64,000 nt of DNA from Taxillus chinensis (taxonomy: Eukaryota; Streptophyta; Magnoliopsida; Santalales; Loranthaceae). Positions within the stretch are counted from its first letter, which is position 1, and each line of letters begins with the position of its first letter. The stretch is taken from assembly GCA_023512835.1 (NCBI GenBank), contig CM042090.1:12741343-12805342 (forward strand), written 5' to 3'. Position numbers and translations under genes: made by a program. Positions 24,790 to 35,900 of this stretch are shown here, piece after piece. The notes beneath the pieces are model-generated. The model was not told where the DNA came from. It saw only the letters and a list, made by a program, of their open reading frames with translations, and made no database searches.

Positions 24790-25349
24790 TAGGGATGCCA
24801 ATGGGGTGGGGCGGGGCGGGTATTGGGTTATCCCGTCCCCATTCCTGTTAAGCAAAAAATTACTCATATCCGCCCTGTCCTCCGGCGGGTATTAAATTTT
24901 TTGCCCCATCCCCGTCCCGCTGGGCCACGGGGCGGGGCGGGGATTCCCCGTCCCGCTCTAGTTAAAGTACAGTCCAGCCCAGCTCGCTAATCCAAGGCGT
25001 CCCGCCCGCCCAGCCCAGCGCCAGCCGCCGGCGCAAAAAATCTTGGCAAAACATTTTGTCAGGATGAGAAATCGAACCCAGAACCTCCCCTGCGGGACGT
25101 GTATGTGGGCTGGCCGGTAGCTAACGGGGCGAAAGCTAATCGGGTAAACGAGGTAGGGATGCGGGGCAGGAATTTTTTGCGGGTAGGGGCGGGTATGCGG
25201 GGCAGGGCATGCTTGCCCCGTCCCCGCCCCGTTACCCAGCGGGACAAAAAATTGTTGCCCCGTACCCGCCCCGTTACCCGTTAAATTCAAAAAATACCCG
25301 CCCCATCGGGACGGGTCGGGACGGGTACGAGTTAAATTGCCATCCTTAC
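24790..25349. mobile_element. GC-rich TIR element, about 560 bp, hAT-like
   Basis: The left end TAGGGATGCCAAT and the right end read in reverse, GTAAGGATGGCAAT, form an imperfect inverted repeat. The flanks share GGGCATA (24783-24789 and 25350-25356), a 7-bp direct repeat extendable to 8 with one mismatch. The arms are full of GGGGCGGG/CCCGCCCC words that can pair with each other. Open frames inside (rich in Arg, Pro and Gly) come from this composition and are not genes. The centre (24960-25080) is less repetitive. Confidence 0.65.
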
Positions 25350-25356
25350 GGGCATA

Positions 25357-25955
25357 GGGATTCAGGGGGAGGAGGGCATAGAGTGGGGCAGGAATGTCAC
25401 CCAAAAAAATATAATAAACTAAATAGAAGATATTTTTATTTTTTAAATTTCTACAATAGTTTTATTTTTAATTTATCAAATACTTGTCACGTACTTTTAA
25501 AATTTAAAGTATTTTTGAAATTATATTTACTCAGGGTTGGCCCTGCCCTTTTGCAAGCCCTCAAATTTAGAGGGCCTCCAATCTAATCTTTTGCTTTTTA
25601 TGGGTAGCTTTCTATAGAGATTTATTGAACTGTCCAGGTGTTTAGACTTTCATTAGCTTCACATCTTGAAAAACATTCTCGGGCCTTTATCTTAACTTTT
25701 TATTTATCAACCACTTGGGGACAAGGACCCCCTACTAGATTTTTGCTTAGGCCTACCCAAATTCTAGAGCCGATTGTATTTACCAAACACTCATCTAATC
25801 ATTTTTACTGTGTAACTTTTTTTTTTTCAACACATCAAAAAGTAATTTATTTTAAAAGCACCTATTATCAAACTAGCCTTTATTTAGAACTTTTGATGTT
25901 ATATTATTATGCAGTGAAATTATGTTATATATTATTTTCATAGTCAATTGGAGTA

Positions 25956-26022
<67 letters not shown>

Positions 26023-27313
26023 CATATATATGGACGTATTTCAAGTGCCTATACGATTCTAGAAATTCAAATAAAAAGTAAGAATTTAAAAGTGGTTGGT
26101 TCAGCGTACAATAGTTCAAATTCCCAATAAATTAATATGAAAAAAATCATTTTCCCACCTTGGGAAAAAAGATTGACGACATGGCAGTAAATTAAATTTT
26201 TCGTCAAAATGTGTCGTAGATGTGTCATGTTGTCTTTTCACACACATCCCTTACTTGTTAGACGGTTTACCGAGATAATACAGAAATATAATAAAAAATC
26301 ATTTTAATTAATCAAATATATGAATATATTTTTATCTTACCGCTTCAATCTATATTTTTTCAAGGGAAAAATTTCCTATCAAACACTTTCGTATATTTTC
26401 CCAAGAAATGAACGACTGCCTAAAACAAAATGTGTGTGTGTGTGAGAGAGAGAGAGAGATGGCGGAAAATTGAAATGATAGCTAACAAATGTTGCCTTAA
26501 AAAATCCATCACTATATATTATTAACTCTTAAAAATAGAAAAACCCTTACATGACCAAATGGACACCACATATTTTAAAAAGATTAACTCATCACTTCAA
26601 CCATATAATTTAGATGTACTTTAAATGGAAGTCAATTTTTTCCCTTGAAATTAAATAACTATGCGAAAAAATAGTGGATGTTTTAATAATTATTTTTTAG
26701 ATTTTGATATTCCTTAATTTAGTAAAAAAAAAAAGTTTGCATTGCTATACTGCTAGAGGGATGACTAATTTCATGGTAACATTTCTTTTAGTACGTAAAT
26801 CTTAATTTATTAATTTGTTTAGTTTAACAAACTGTATTATATCAAAATTAAATAGCAACAAATACAACAGGGATGGGTTTCATGCATGGTGCATATGATC
26901 TACGAAAAAAACCCACACCTCAATCCCATACCCCACCAGCTCTCACGAACCCAGACCCCCAAGACGTCGTACACGTACAAGCAACAACCTAGAGCAACCA
27001 ATCAATAGATTGGGCGGGATCGTCCAATGGGTAGGATTTAAAATAAGCAGTGTGTGTAAGCTTGTTTTCACAGTCTCGATCGACAAACAAAAAATTAGAT
27101 AGATTGGGTTTCAACACAACTCTAAACGAAAAAGGAAAAATAATTCAATAGTAAGAACAAGAAATACAAAACAAGAACTCATTCTAACAAAAAAAATAAG
27201 CAAGTACATATATATTGCGTACGTAGCGTTATTGGCTACTTTATTTGGTGGGAACCGATTCTCTTGTGAATGATCAGCAATTTTAGGCCAACACTAGCTA
27301 GTAGTACTGCGTA
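25357..27313. other. Intergenic between convergent GDSL genes
   Basis: Contains a (TA)n run (25962-26021), a short TG/AG microsatellite near 26432-26458 and AT-rich sequence. The 3' UTR of the minus-strand GDSL gene should lie just below 27314. Confidence 0.6.
25962..26021. repeat. (TA)n microsatellite
   Basis: About 60 bp of perfect TA repeat. Confidence 0.95.
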
Positions 27314-28901
27314 CTAGAGCTTAGCCAGCTTTCCAATGTTGATTGGGTAGGCGTCCGAGTCGGAATCTAAGCCGTAGGATTTTCTCGCGAGGAGGATATT
27401 AGCGGCCTCGGTAGGATGGAAGGCATCCCAGAACACGTACTTACGGTGCTCATTACATGGTCGTTGGAAAGGCAGGCATGTGATCTGCCCATTGTTCTTC
27501 CCCACCCCGCAGCACCCCTTGTCCACCACCGTAAATCCTGCATGCACAAGTCTCATGATGTGTACATATATATGCGTGAGTATATATTATTTACACGGAA
27601 ATGTTCACCGACACCATGCATGCAAACGAATTAAAAAAAAGTGTTCGCGAAATATATATGGTTGTGTGAGAAAAGGTGTTACCAAAGGTGGTTGCATTGG
27701 TTAGCAAGGCTTTGGTGCTTTTGTAGGAGTCCAGGTACACGAACTTTGATCCGGCTAGCTGACCTCTGTTGAATCCTACTACCACCTTCTTCAGCCCGTC
27801 GTTGAAAAGGCGGATCGCACCGTTAATGGTTTCGTTGCACCGGTTTCGACCACCACCATAGCGGGCAAGCTCATAGGGGATGCAACCGATTTGGCCTACC
27901 CCTGTCACAACTATTTTTCGAGCCCCCAAACTGTAAAGCCTCTGAAACCAAGAACAAATGTTGGATCTGGACAACCTTGTGATGAAAAAAATAATTAATT
28001 AAGTTCAATGTATGAAATTTTATTACCCTTAATTGACGGGAGTAGTCTCGGATCAGTGCGGAGGCATAAGCTTGTGGGGTGTAGGCTGAACCGGTGTTGT
28101 AGTACGAGGCCATGAAATAGTTGTTTAGATAGTCGTTGCTTCCAAAGCCAGAGTAAAAGATGCATTTCTTTAGGTGGTTGCTGAGTTTATTGGTGTTCCC
28201 TTTAAACAGACCCCTCATCTGGGATACGGTTTGTCCAAAGTTGGTCACTTGCTGGTTCAGTGGCGTATGTGCGCCCTGCGATCAACGCGTTCAAAATACT
28301 ACTTCCATCAAATCCATAAAATAAAAATAAAATAAAATTGGGTGTTCCCGGATGTCTATTAATGTTAGAAATTATACCAAATTGTTGCCGGTTTCGTCTC
28401 GAATGCCGGCTGCCCCGGACGCATAATTCACTCCTCGGAGTATTGCCCGGCCTCTAGCCGTAACATATGGCGGAATATAGTCTTGGAACCCCAAAAGTTC
28501 ACCTGCAAATTGTAACCCAAAGTGTGTATGTCTCATGTTAAATACGTCTCTCCACCATACTATTAATATATATTTGCTTTGCATGATATATATATATGTA
28601 CGAAATTTATGAATGGCTCGCGCGCATTGCCTAAAATATCGACATAAGTGCGGCCATTGGTGAAGCGGCCAGTGATGCCCTGAGGGAAATCAACGCCATA
28701 AGGAGGGTAGTTTGCCCTGGCGAGGGTGACTACGGCATTGTTGTTACCATTGTCGACTAAGGAGTCGCCGAAAATGAAGAAGCAGGGGACAGACGGCCCT
28801 TTGCGCCTCGACGCTGACCATGCCTGCCCCGTGACAGACGAAAGCACGAGTGAGGCCAGACATGCCAATGCACTGACATTTAATCTCACCGATATCGTCA
28901 T
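27314..28901 (-). CDS. GDSL esterase/lipase, At5g45670/At1g29670-like, five exons
   Basis: Secreted SGNH-family serine hydrolase. Exons on the minus strand: 28901-28631, 28502-28378, 28275-28027, 27941-27683 and 27537-27314, giving 375 codons. The ATG at 28901 (MTISVRLN) is preferred to in-frame upstream ATGs because it opens directly onto a hydrophobic signal peptide and is downstream of a TATA-like site. Block I is [14 protein letters not shown] (Ser47). Then come [30 protein letters not shown] and [13 protein letters not shown]. Intron 1 must use a GC donor (TTAG|GCAATG) to match the intron position and phase of the neighbouring GDSL gene and to give VDIL-G-ELLGF. The other introns are GT-AG. 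There are no frame breaks. It belongs to a different GDSL subgroup from its convergent neighbour, so the pair is not a recent tandem duplicate. Confidence 0.93.
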
Positions 28902-28988
28902 GATGTAAAAAACGGCAATGCCAGAGAGATTATTGGGAGGTACGTACGTAGCTCCTTTTGCAGACGACAGTGGTGGCATGCAGCACGC

Positions 28989-28996
28989 ATATATAG
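28989..28996 (-). promoter_or_regulatory. Probable TATA box of the minus-strand GDSL gene
   Basis: On the minus strand this reads CTATATAT, roughly 90 bp before the ATG at 28901. It is supported only by motif and spacing. Confidence 0.45.
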
Positions 28997-29434
28997 TTGT
29001 AACAACTAGCGACGTGGCATGGGCATGTTTTGCCATAATGCAGTTCATGGGCTGCGCCTCTAAAGCTCAAGGTACGAAGAAAGACGGTGACAGTAAATAC
29101 ATACATATCAGATAAGCTCACGGGAGTCGCTTATGACCACCGCTGTTTGAGAGGCCAAATTCATATATAGCATATTAAGGGAAAATAAACAATCAGGAGA
29201 GAGAGAAAAAAAAAGGAGAGCTTATAACTCTTCGAAGCCACATCATTTAATGCAATAAATATTTTATGAAATCCTCACGCATATGGATTTCCGGTTATAT
29301 TCACGGATTATATGACGTCGGTATATATTGGTGAAATTTCGAATAAAAAATAAAGAAGGCAGTGTCAGATGGAAAGTTCTCGGACTGGTGTTGTCGGAGA
29401 TGACAACAACATCGGATGGGAACATTTTTGGATT
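28997..29434. other. Intergenic upstream of the NLR cluster
   Basis: Mixed-composition sequence. No gene is recognised. From about 29369 it becomes rich in TCGGA words. Confidence 0.5.
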
Positions 29435-31108
29435 AATGTCTTCAGATTGATGTTATCGGATGAAGCATTTCGGATGGATCGGATAGCGCAGCATCATTTA
29501 TATTATCGATCGGAATTAATGGAGTCGCTCGGGCTAAAGTTTCTCGGATTGGGGTTTCCCTTCGCAATTACTTCCCTTGGATTCATCTTCTCTTCGCATT
29601 ATTGTCGGATTGAGTTTTTAATTTATCGGACGTGTAGAATCGCGCTATTTTCTTGAATTGAACATTTATTGTGTATTGGAAATATTTAATGTAGGTAAGC
29701 CTCTTCATTTTCAGCCGGTTTTATTTTATTATGAAAATTAAAAGTATTAATTATATTAAACATAATTAAGGTGGTAGGTGAATGATTATCTGTTGATTGG
29801 CTGATGCCGAGAAAGGTCATTTTTGTGGACAATTAATTTTTGGGAACCATGTTAATTAATTATATATTATCGACAGAAGAAAGCTGACCATCCAAGTAAT
29901 AAGCGCCTAACTAGCCAAATAAAATATTATCAAATTAAACAAATTATAATACTAGGTCTTAAAATTCATATGAACCAAAAAAAAAAAAAAATCTCTACCC
30001 ATGAACTTGGGGTGGGGTTAAAGACATATAAAAAGTGAGTGAAACATGACATTCACAAAAACATTCCTTCATAATTCATCTCTAGCTCCATTCCTTTTAT
30101 TTCTCATTTCAGTTTTTAGTAATGGGGATTTGCAGATAAAACAAACATTCTTCACCAATAGCCCCTTTGTTATAACCAGCATGATATTCATGTTCACAAT
30201 CAAAGCTTCCAACATTTTCCTCATTCTCGCAAACCCGCAAAATTCAAATCCCAAAGCCCGGTTACAATAGTAATAAAAGCAATCTTTAAACAATCAATAG
30301 CACAATACACATGCACTTATCTAAGTACATTGTTGAACACGGACACATTAACAAACAGGATTACATAATGAAAATGTATTAAAATATTTAAACCATACAT
30401 CCTTGCCAACTTGCAAGCGAGACTCCTTATCAATTTAATTATTTATAACTAATTTTTAAGTAAATTATTAAAATATTTAAACCACACACGCACTCAAAAT
30501 ATTTATCAATGAAATATGTATCAAAATATTTTGATGACATACATTTACATTTATATTAAAAATATTAAGCACTTTTTTGTTTAACTTGGAGTATTTTAAA
30601 TTTATTTTAGTTAATATCAAATAATATTTTTTAAATAATATCAACCCATCCCAATCTCATCCCAACCACTAGAAATCAAAAACATAATTTCATGAAATAA
30701 AATTCAATCCTAGGCATTGATTCATCAAATCAAGGGAGAAATTCATTATCAATAAGACTAGAATAGAATGGCGTCTTTAAAGAAAATCCAATGGAAAAAC
30801 TTAAGGGAGAGACTCGTCAATGACCCCCCGCATCAGTCATCACAGGGTTTTTACACATCCGTGTGGACCACTGCATCACATCAATGGAACGGCCGAGTCG
30901 TGTGGAGCTCCATCTACTCGTCAATGGGCCTTCTTTTTTCATTCAATCATTCATTCTTCCACAACCATTACTTTCTCATCTCTGTTTCTCCGGTTAACAC
31001 CCTTTTATTCACCAACACCCCCCCCCCCCCCCCCCCCCCCCCCCCCGCACTCGCATTCGCACTCACACTCGCACCAAATTAGTAACACAGCAGAAAAATC
31101 CCAACAAC
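29435..31108. repeat. Duplicated NLR 5' flank, copy 1 (mate 37670-39206)
   Basis: Sequence from the TCGGA-rich block, through AGCCGGTTTTATTTTATTAT and ACTAGGTCTTAAAATTCATA, to the 5' UTR just before the NLR ATG recurs upstream of the second NLR. Copy 1 has about 150 extra bases near 29995-30150 and a C28 run at 31019-31046 where copy 2 has C7. This is the presumed promoter and leader. No TATA box was assigned. Confidence 0.85.
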
Positions 31109-34100
31109 ATGCCAGTCGGGGAGATGTTTCTGTCGGCGGTCACGCAGGTGCTGATCGACAGGCTGGTTTCTCTCCTGCTGCTCGAATTCGCGACGCGACA
31201 AGGAATCCGTTCCCATCTCGAGAAGTTGAAAGCAAATCTCGAAATGATGACCGAAGTGATTACCCATGCAGAGAATATGCAGCTGGTTCGAGAATCGAGG
31301 GTTAATGAGTGGTTGGAAAAAGTCAGGGACTGGGCTTACGATGCCGATGACTTCTTGGATGAAGTCAACACCAGAGCTATGCAGGAAGAGGAAGAGGAGG
31401 CGAGGTGCAACCGAGAATCTACTCTTGGGAAGAGGAAGAGGCCAGGCCAGGCTTGGATTTTTAAAAAGGTACGTGATGTTGCTTTTGGATTCATTTATGG
31501 CATGCAATATTCAAAGGGCGTGGACGAGCTCAAAACTCGTTTGGACACTATTTGTGAACGGATGGATAAGATGCGTAGGCTCATGAAGCTGACTCTCCCC
31601 ACTGACAACAATACATCCTCACCAACGCTGCCAATACTGCAAAGACCGTTGGAAGCCACCGCGCATGCGTTCGATGCTCAGGTCTTCGGGAGGGAGCAAG
31701 AAAAGGAAACGATAATTGAACAGTTAAACAGCAACAGGGACACAGCTGTGGAGGTGATTCCCATTGTTGGCATGCCAGGCATTGGCAAGACCACCTTGGC
31801 TCGTCATGTCTTCAACTCCGTCAAAAAGCAGCAGCAGCAGCAGGAGCCGCAGCAGGAGCAAGAGCCGCCGATGCTTTTTGATATCAAAGGCTGGGTTTGC
31901 GTGTCAGACGATTTTGATGTCAACAGAATCACGAAGGATATTCTGGTGTCATTCACTTTCCGAGCCTCCGATTTGAGCGGACTGCAACAACTTCAGTCTA
32001 AACTCAAGGAAGTGGTAGGCGGAAAAAGGTTCCTTCTTGTATTGGACGATGTGTGGACCAGCAACTACTTAGATTGGGACGCTCTTCGATCCCCATTTGG
32101 AGTGGGGGCACCGGGGAGTAAAATATTAGTCACAACTCGAGACAACAAAGTGGCTGCCATGATGCAAACTGATGACCCCATGAAAATTCATCACCCGAAA
32201 CCATTATGCGACGATGATTGTTGGTGGGTATTCTTGCAACATGTAATTGATAAAAGAAATCCCGATTTCGAGTTAGAGGCAGGGTGTTTCCGTATGAAAA
32301 TTTTGGACAGGTGCAAAGGCCTTCCGTTGACTGCCAAATTACTTGCTGGCATTTTGCGCGGCGAAAGTCCAGGCGAGGGTTGGGAGGCTAAATTAAGAAG
32401 TAGCATCTGGGATGTATCGGAAAATGAATTATCAGGGAGAAAGGGAGATGGTATGCTTCCAGTTGTAATGTTGAGTTACTTTCATCTTCCACCACAGTTA
32501 AAACGTTGTTTCTCCTATTGCTCTGTGCTCCCAAAGGACTATGAATTTGGGGAAGAGGAGGTCGTGTTGTTATGGATGGCTCAAGGTTTAGTTTTGCCAC
32601 AAAGAGGTGAACAAGTAGAGGTTACGGGTGCTACATATTTTCGTGAATTAGTGTCGCGATCACTTTTTCAACCGTCGCCCGATGATATGTCTCGATTTCT
32701 CATGCACGACTTGATTAATGATATGGCTGAAATGGTAGCCGGTAAGTCATGTTTGAAATTTGATAGAGATCTTAAAATGGATAGCATCCCCGCACAAGCT
32801 CGATACTTGTCATTTCGCAATATTACACTCAAAATGGAATTCGAGGCCTTTAAAAGAACAAAATACTTGCGGGCATTCCAATCATTTCACCATAATTCTA
32901 TGCAATGTCGTTTAACGAGTTATGTTACACTGGAATTGTTGATGAAATTAAAATATCTTCGGGTGCTTTGCTTAAGAGGGTATTTTGTTAGAGAACTTCC
33001 AGAAGATATTGGTATTCTAATACATCTAAGGCTTGTTGACCTTTCTCACACTGATATTAAGAGATTGCCCGAATCAACAAGCAACCTTTATAATTTGCAG
33101 ACATTGAAACTAAATGGGTGCAGGATACTTAGGACCCTGCCCTCTCAAACTAGAAAGCTCATAAATTTAAGGAATCTTGATTGCTCTGGTCCAAATGGCT
33201 TGGTAGCCATGCCAGTGGAAATGGGCAAACTTATCAGCCTCCAAAAGCTGTCTAATTTCATTGTAGGCCAAGGGTTGGAGCAAGGTGTAGGTCAATTGAA
33301 GTATTTATCAAATCTCAAAGGGAGTATCTCAATTTCATCTCTTGAAAATGTTCGCAATTCTAAAGAGCCAAGAGAAGCAAAGCTAATGAGTAAAGAAGGC
33401 CTACGGTCATTGATATTAAAGTGGAATTCTGATAGTAAAGAAGGCACAGACGTTTCTTTCCATGTCTTGGGGGGAGTTGCAACCACACAAACATTTGGAA
33501 AAATTAATTATCAGTGGCTACCGTGGTTTTTCCTTTCCTGGCTGGGTTGGGGATGACGGGTTCTCAAAAATGAGGGTGGTAGAGTTAGCAGATTGTCGAA
33601 AGTGCACCTCATTGCCACCCCTGGGAAAGCTGCCGGTTTTGGAAGAAATTCAAATTCGATATATGGGTGGTATAGAGTGCGTGGGGGAAGAATTTTATGG
33701 AAAGGAGAGAGGAGCATTTCCATCACTGAAGTTCTTGAAATTTGAGTCTATGGAGAATTGGTCTACCTGGTTGTATCCCGCTGGTGGTGGCTGTAGTTTT
33801 GCTTGCTTGCAAGAGTTGCGTGTTATAAATTGCCCAAAATTATCCTTGTCCTTACCAGATTGCATTAATGTACAGAAATTGTATGTTAGAAAATGTGATG
33901 AGTTGTTGGTTGCACTTCCAAGGCAGTCTATCTTAGACATGAATATTGCAGAATGCAAAGTGGAGTTGATGGGGTGTTTAAAGGAAGGTGGAAACGCAAA
34001 TCAATTGCTGCCGTCAGTAATTAGCAGCTTAAAGATTGAGAAGGTGGATGTGGTAGAAGCTGTTGGATCTGCGTCGATGAGAACGAGTATTATTAGTCAT

Positions 34101-35554
34101 GAAGATGTTGTGAGGGCTCATCACCGAATGATGATGCTCGGCTCCCTAACAGCCTTGGAGGTCGTATGCATTCCAAAGCTCACGTATCTTCCGGGAGTAG
34201 TTCTACAGGGGCTGCCCAAACTTGAACAACTGAGGATTTTGAGTTGTGGAGAGCTGACATCATTGTGGAAGATGGATGACGGGGAGAAACAAAAGTCTCA
34301 CTTTCTCAACTCCCTCCGTGTTTTGGTGGTGGGAGAATGCTGCCAACTTGTTTGCTTGTCAGAAGAAAAAGAAAAAGAGACGCGGGGGGAAGGAACAATG
34401 TCTGGGGTTGCCTTGCGGGCTTGAGACATTGAGCCTATATTGTTGTGACAAGCTGGAGAAGCTGCCGAGTGACTTGCACAACCTCGCTTCTCTTCGGAGT
34501 CTTTGTATCGAGGTTTGCAGGAGGCTGTCTTGTCTCCCAGAGATGGGTTTCCCATCCACCCTGGAATCATTGAGTATTTGGGGATGCGACTTACTCACGT
34601 GCCTGTCATCATCATCATCATCCTCCATGGGGGCGAATGGGAATGGAATGCCTCTACCGGAGTCGCTTAAAGAGTTGTGGATTAGTGGCTGTAAGAATCT
34701 GGAGTCATTAGTAGTAGGCAGCAATCCCCAAGGATTTACTTCTCCAGGCTCCTTCCCCTCCCTCGAATCAGTAGACATAAGGTATTGTCCAAAACTGAAA
34801 TCCCTGCCGGAGGGATTACTACAGCGTCGTCTCAAGCGTCTGTCTATAGAAGGCTGCCAGAATCTGGGGGGATCTGTCCACCTCCTCCGTCCTCCACCAC
34901 CTCACCGCTCTTGAAGATTTGAATATTAGTGGTTGGCCTGCAGGTCTCCTTTCCATTCAACAGGGACAGGGTGGCCCAAACCCAAGCTTACTCCCCCCCA
35001 ACTTACGTGCTCTTCGCATTGTCGGCCCTTCAGTGACTCCCAATGACGAGCAGCTCTTCAGTGTTCCGTTGCCTCCCTCCTTAACTTCTCTAAAGATATC
35101 TAATTTCAAAAGGTTGTCCCCGGAGGTCTTTCAAAAGGTCACCTCTCTCGAAGAACTAATTATCTGGCATTGCCCAGGTTTAACTATTTATCTCCTAGAC
35201 CAGTTGCAGCTTCCATCGCTTCGCTCTTTATCCATCTGGGATTGCCCGGGTTTGACATCCGTCCCACACCAGTTGCTGCTTCCATCGCTTTGCTCTTTAG
35301 AAATCATTGGTTGCCCAAGTTTGACATCCATCCCAGACCAGTTGCTGCTTCCTTCGCTTCGCTCTTTATCCATCACGGATTGCCCGGGTTTGACATCCAT
35401 CCCAGACCAGTGGCTGCTTCCATCGCTTCACGGTTTAAAAATCGGTGGTTGTCCGCTGTTGGCTCACGAATTCGCAAAGGAGAAAGGACGACATTGGCCC
35501 AAAGTCAAGTTCATTCCCGCAGTCCGGATCGATGATCGTTTCATATTTGATTGA
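31109..35554 (+). CDS. CC-NB-LRR disease resistance protein, RPP13-like-1 type (NLR1)
   Basis: Intracellular immune receptor that would sense pathogen effectors and, by family precedent, oligomerise on ATP exchange. No intron is needed. An N-terminal coiled-coil region (about 1-170) carries WAYDADDFLDEVNTRA in place of EDVID. NB-ARC follows: P-loop GMPGIGKTT from residue 221, RNBS-A FDIKGWVCVSDDFD, kinase-2 LVLDDVW (Asp313/314), RNBS-B GSKILVTTR, GLPL as CKGLPLTAKLL, CFSYCSVLPKDYEF, and MHD at 532-534. LRRs run to the end; the final units are LTSxPxQxLLPSLxSLxIxxCPx repeats. The main frame breaks three times, each by one extra G in G6 runs at 33469-33474, 34384-34389 and 34866-34871. At the second and third the neighbouring gene has G5. 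Without those bases the protein would be about 1480 residues and end FIPAVRIDDRFIFD. It is either a recent pseudogene or a gene with sequencing errors. A Gln-rich insert lies just after the P-loop. Confidence 0.93.
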
Positions 35555-35900
35555 CCGAACCGAGGATGTGTCATATTTTGTAGGCTTTTTCTTACTTTTC
35601 TCCCTTTTCTTTTCTGGGTTTACCATTTTAACTTTTCCTTCAAAAATAGCTCTTTGATTGACCAGCCAGCCATCGTGACCACATACAAAAATATATTTAC
35701 AATCTTTTTTCCTGTAATCTTACTTACGGTGATGCATAAATTTGATATAACTTAATAATATAACCAACTGAAAGTTAATTATTTGTTGGTTGTTATTGAT
35801 ATTTCTAGGGTTAGATGTAATTGTCGCTATTGCTCATGGGATTGAATTGTGGAATTATGATGTTGATGTTAAATTGTTAATGGTGATATCATATGGCTGT
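35555..35900. repeat. NLR 3' flank, copy 1, lacking the AATAAA segment
   Basis: It aligns with 43412-43840 and 45276-45660 (GATTTTGTAGGC-type words, GTGATGCATAAATTTGATAT, TCATGGGATTG). About 110 bases present in the other copies, including TTTAATAAATGC, are missing directly after the stop. Confidence 0.8.

Noticed and set aside
24958..25586. ORFs up to 148 codons in the GC-rich element
   Set aside because: Low stop-codon density from GC content; repeated Arg/Pro/Gly words, overlapping in several frames.
28902..29048. In-frame upstream ATG (29048) for the minus-strand GDSL gene
   Set aside because: It would place about 49 residues before the signal peptide and begins upstream of the TATA-like site.
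30046..30270. 74-codon ORFs on both strands upstream of NLR1
   Set aside because: Not kept in the NLR2 copy, and no recognised protein pattern.
35170..35535. Alternative-frame ORFs over the LRR repeat (both strands)
   Set aside because: They are frame shadows of the 69-bp LRR unit, whose length divisible by three keeps other frames open.
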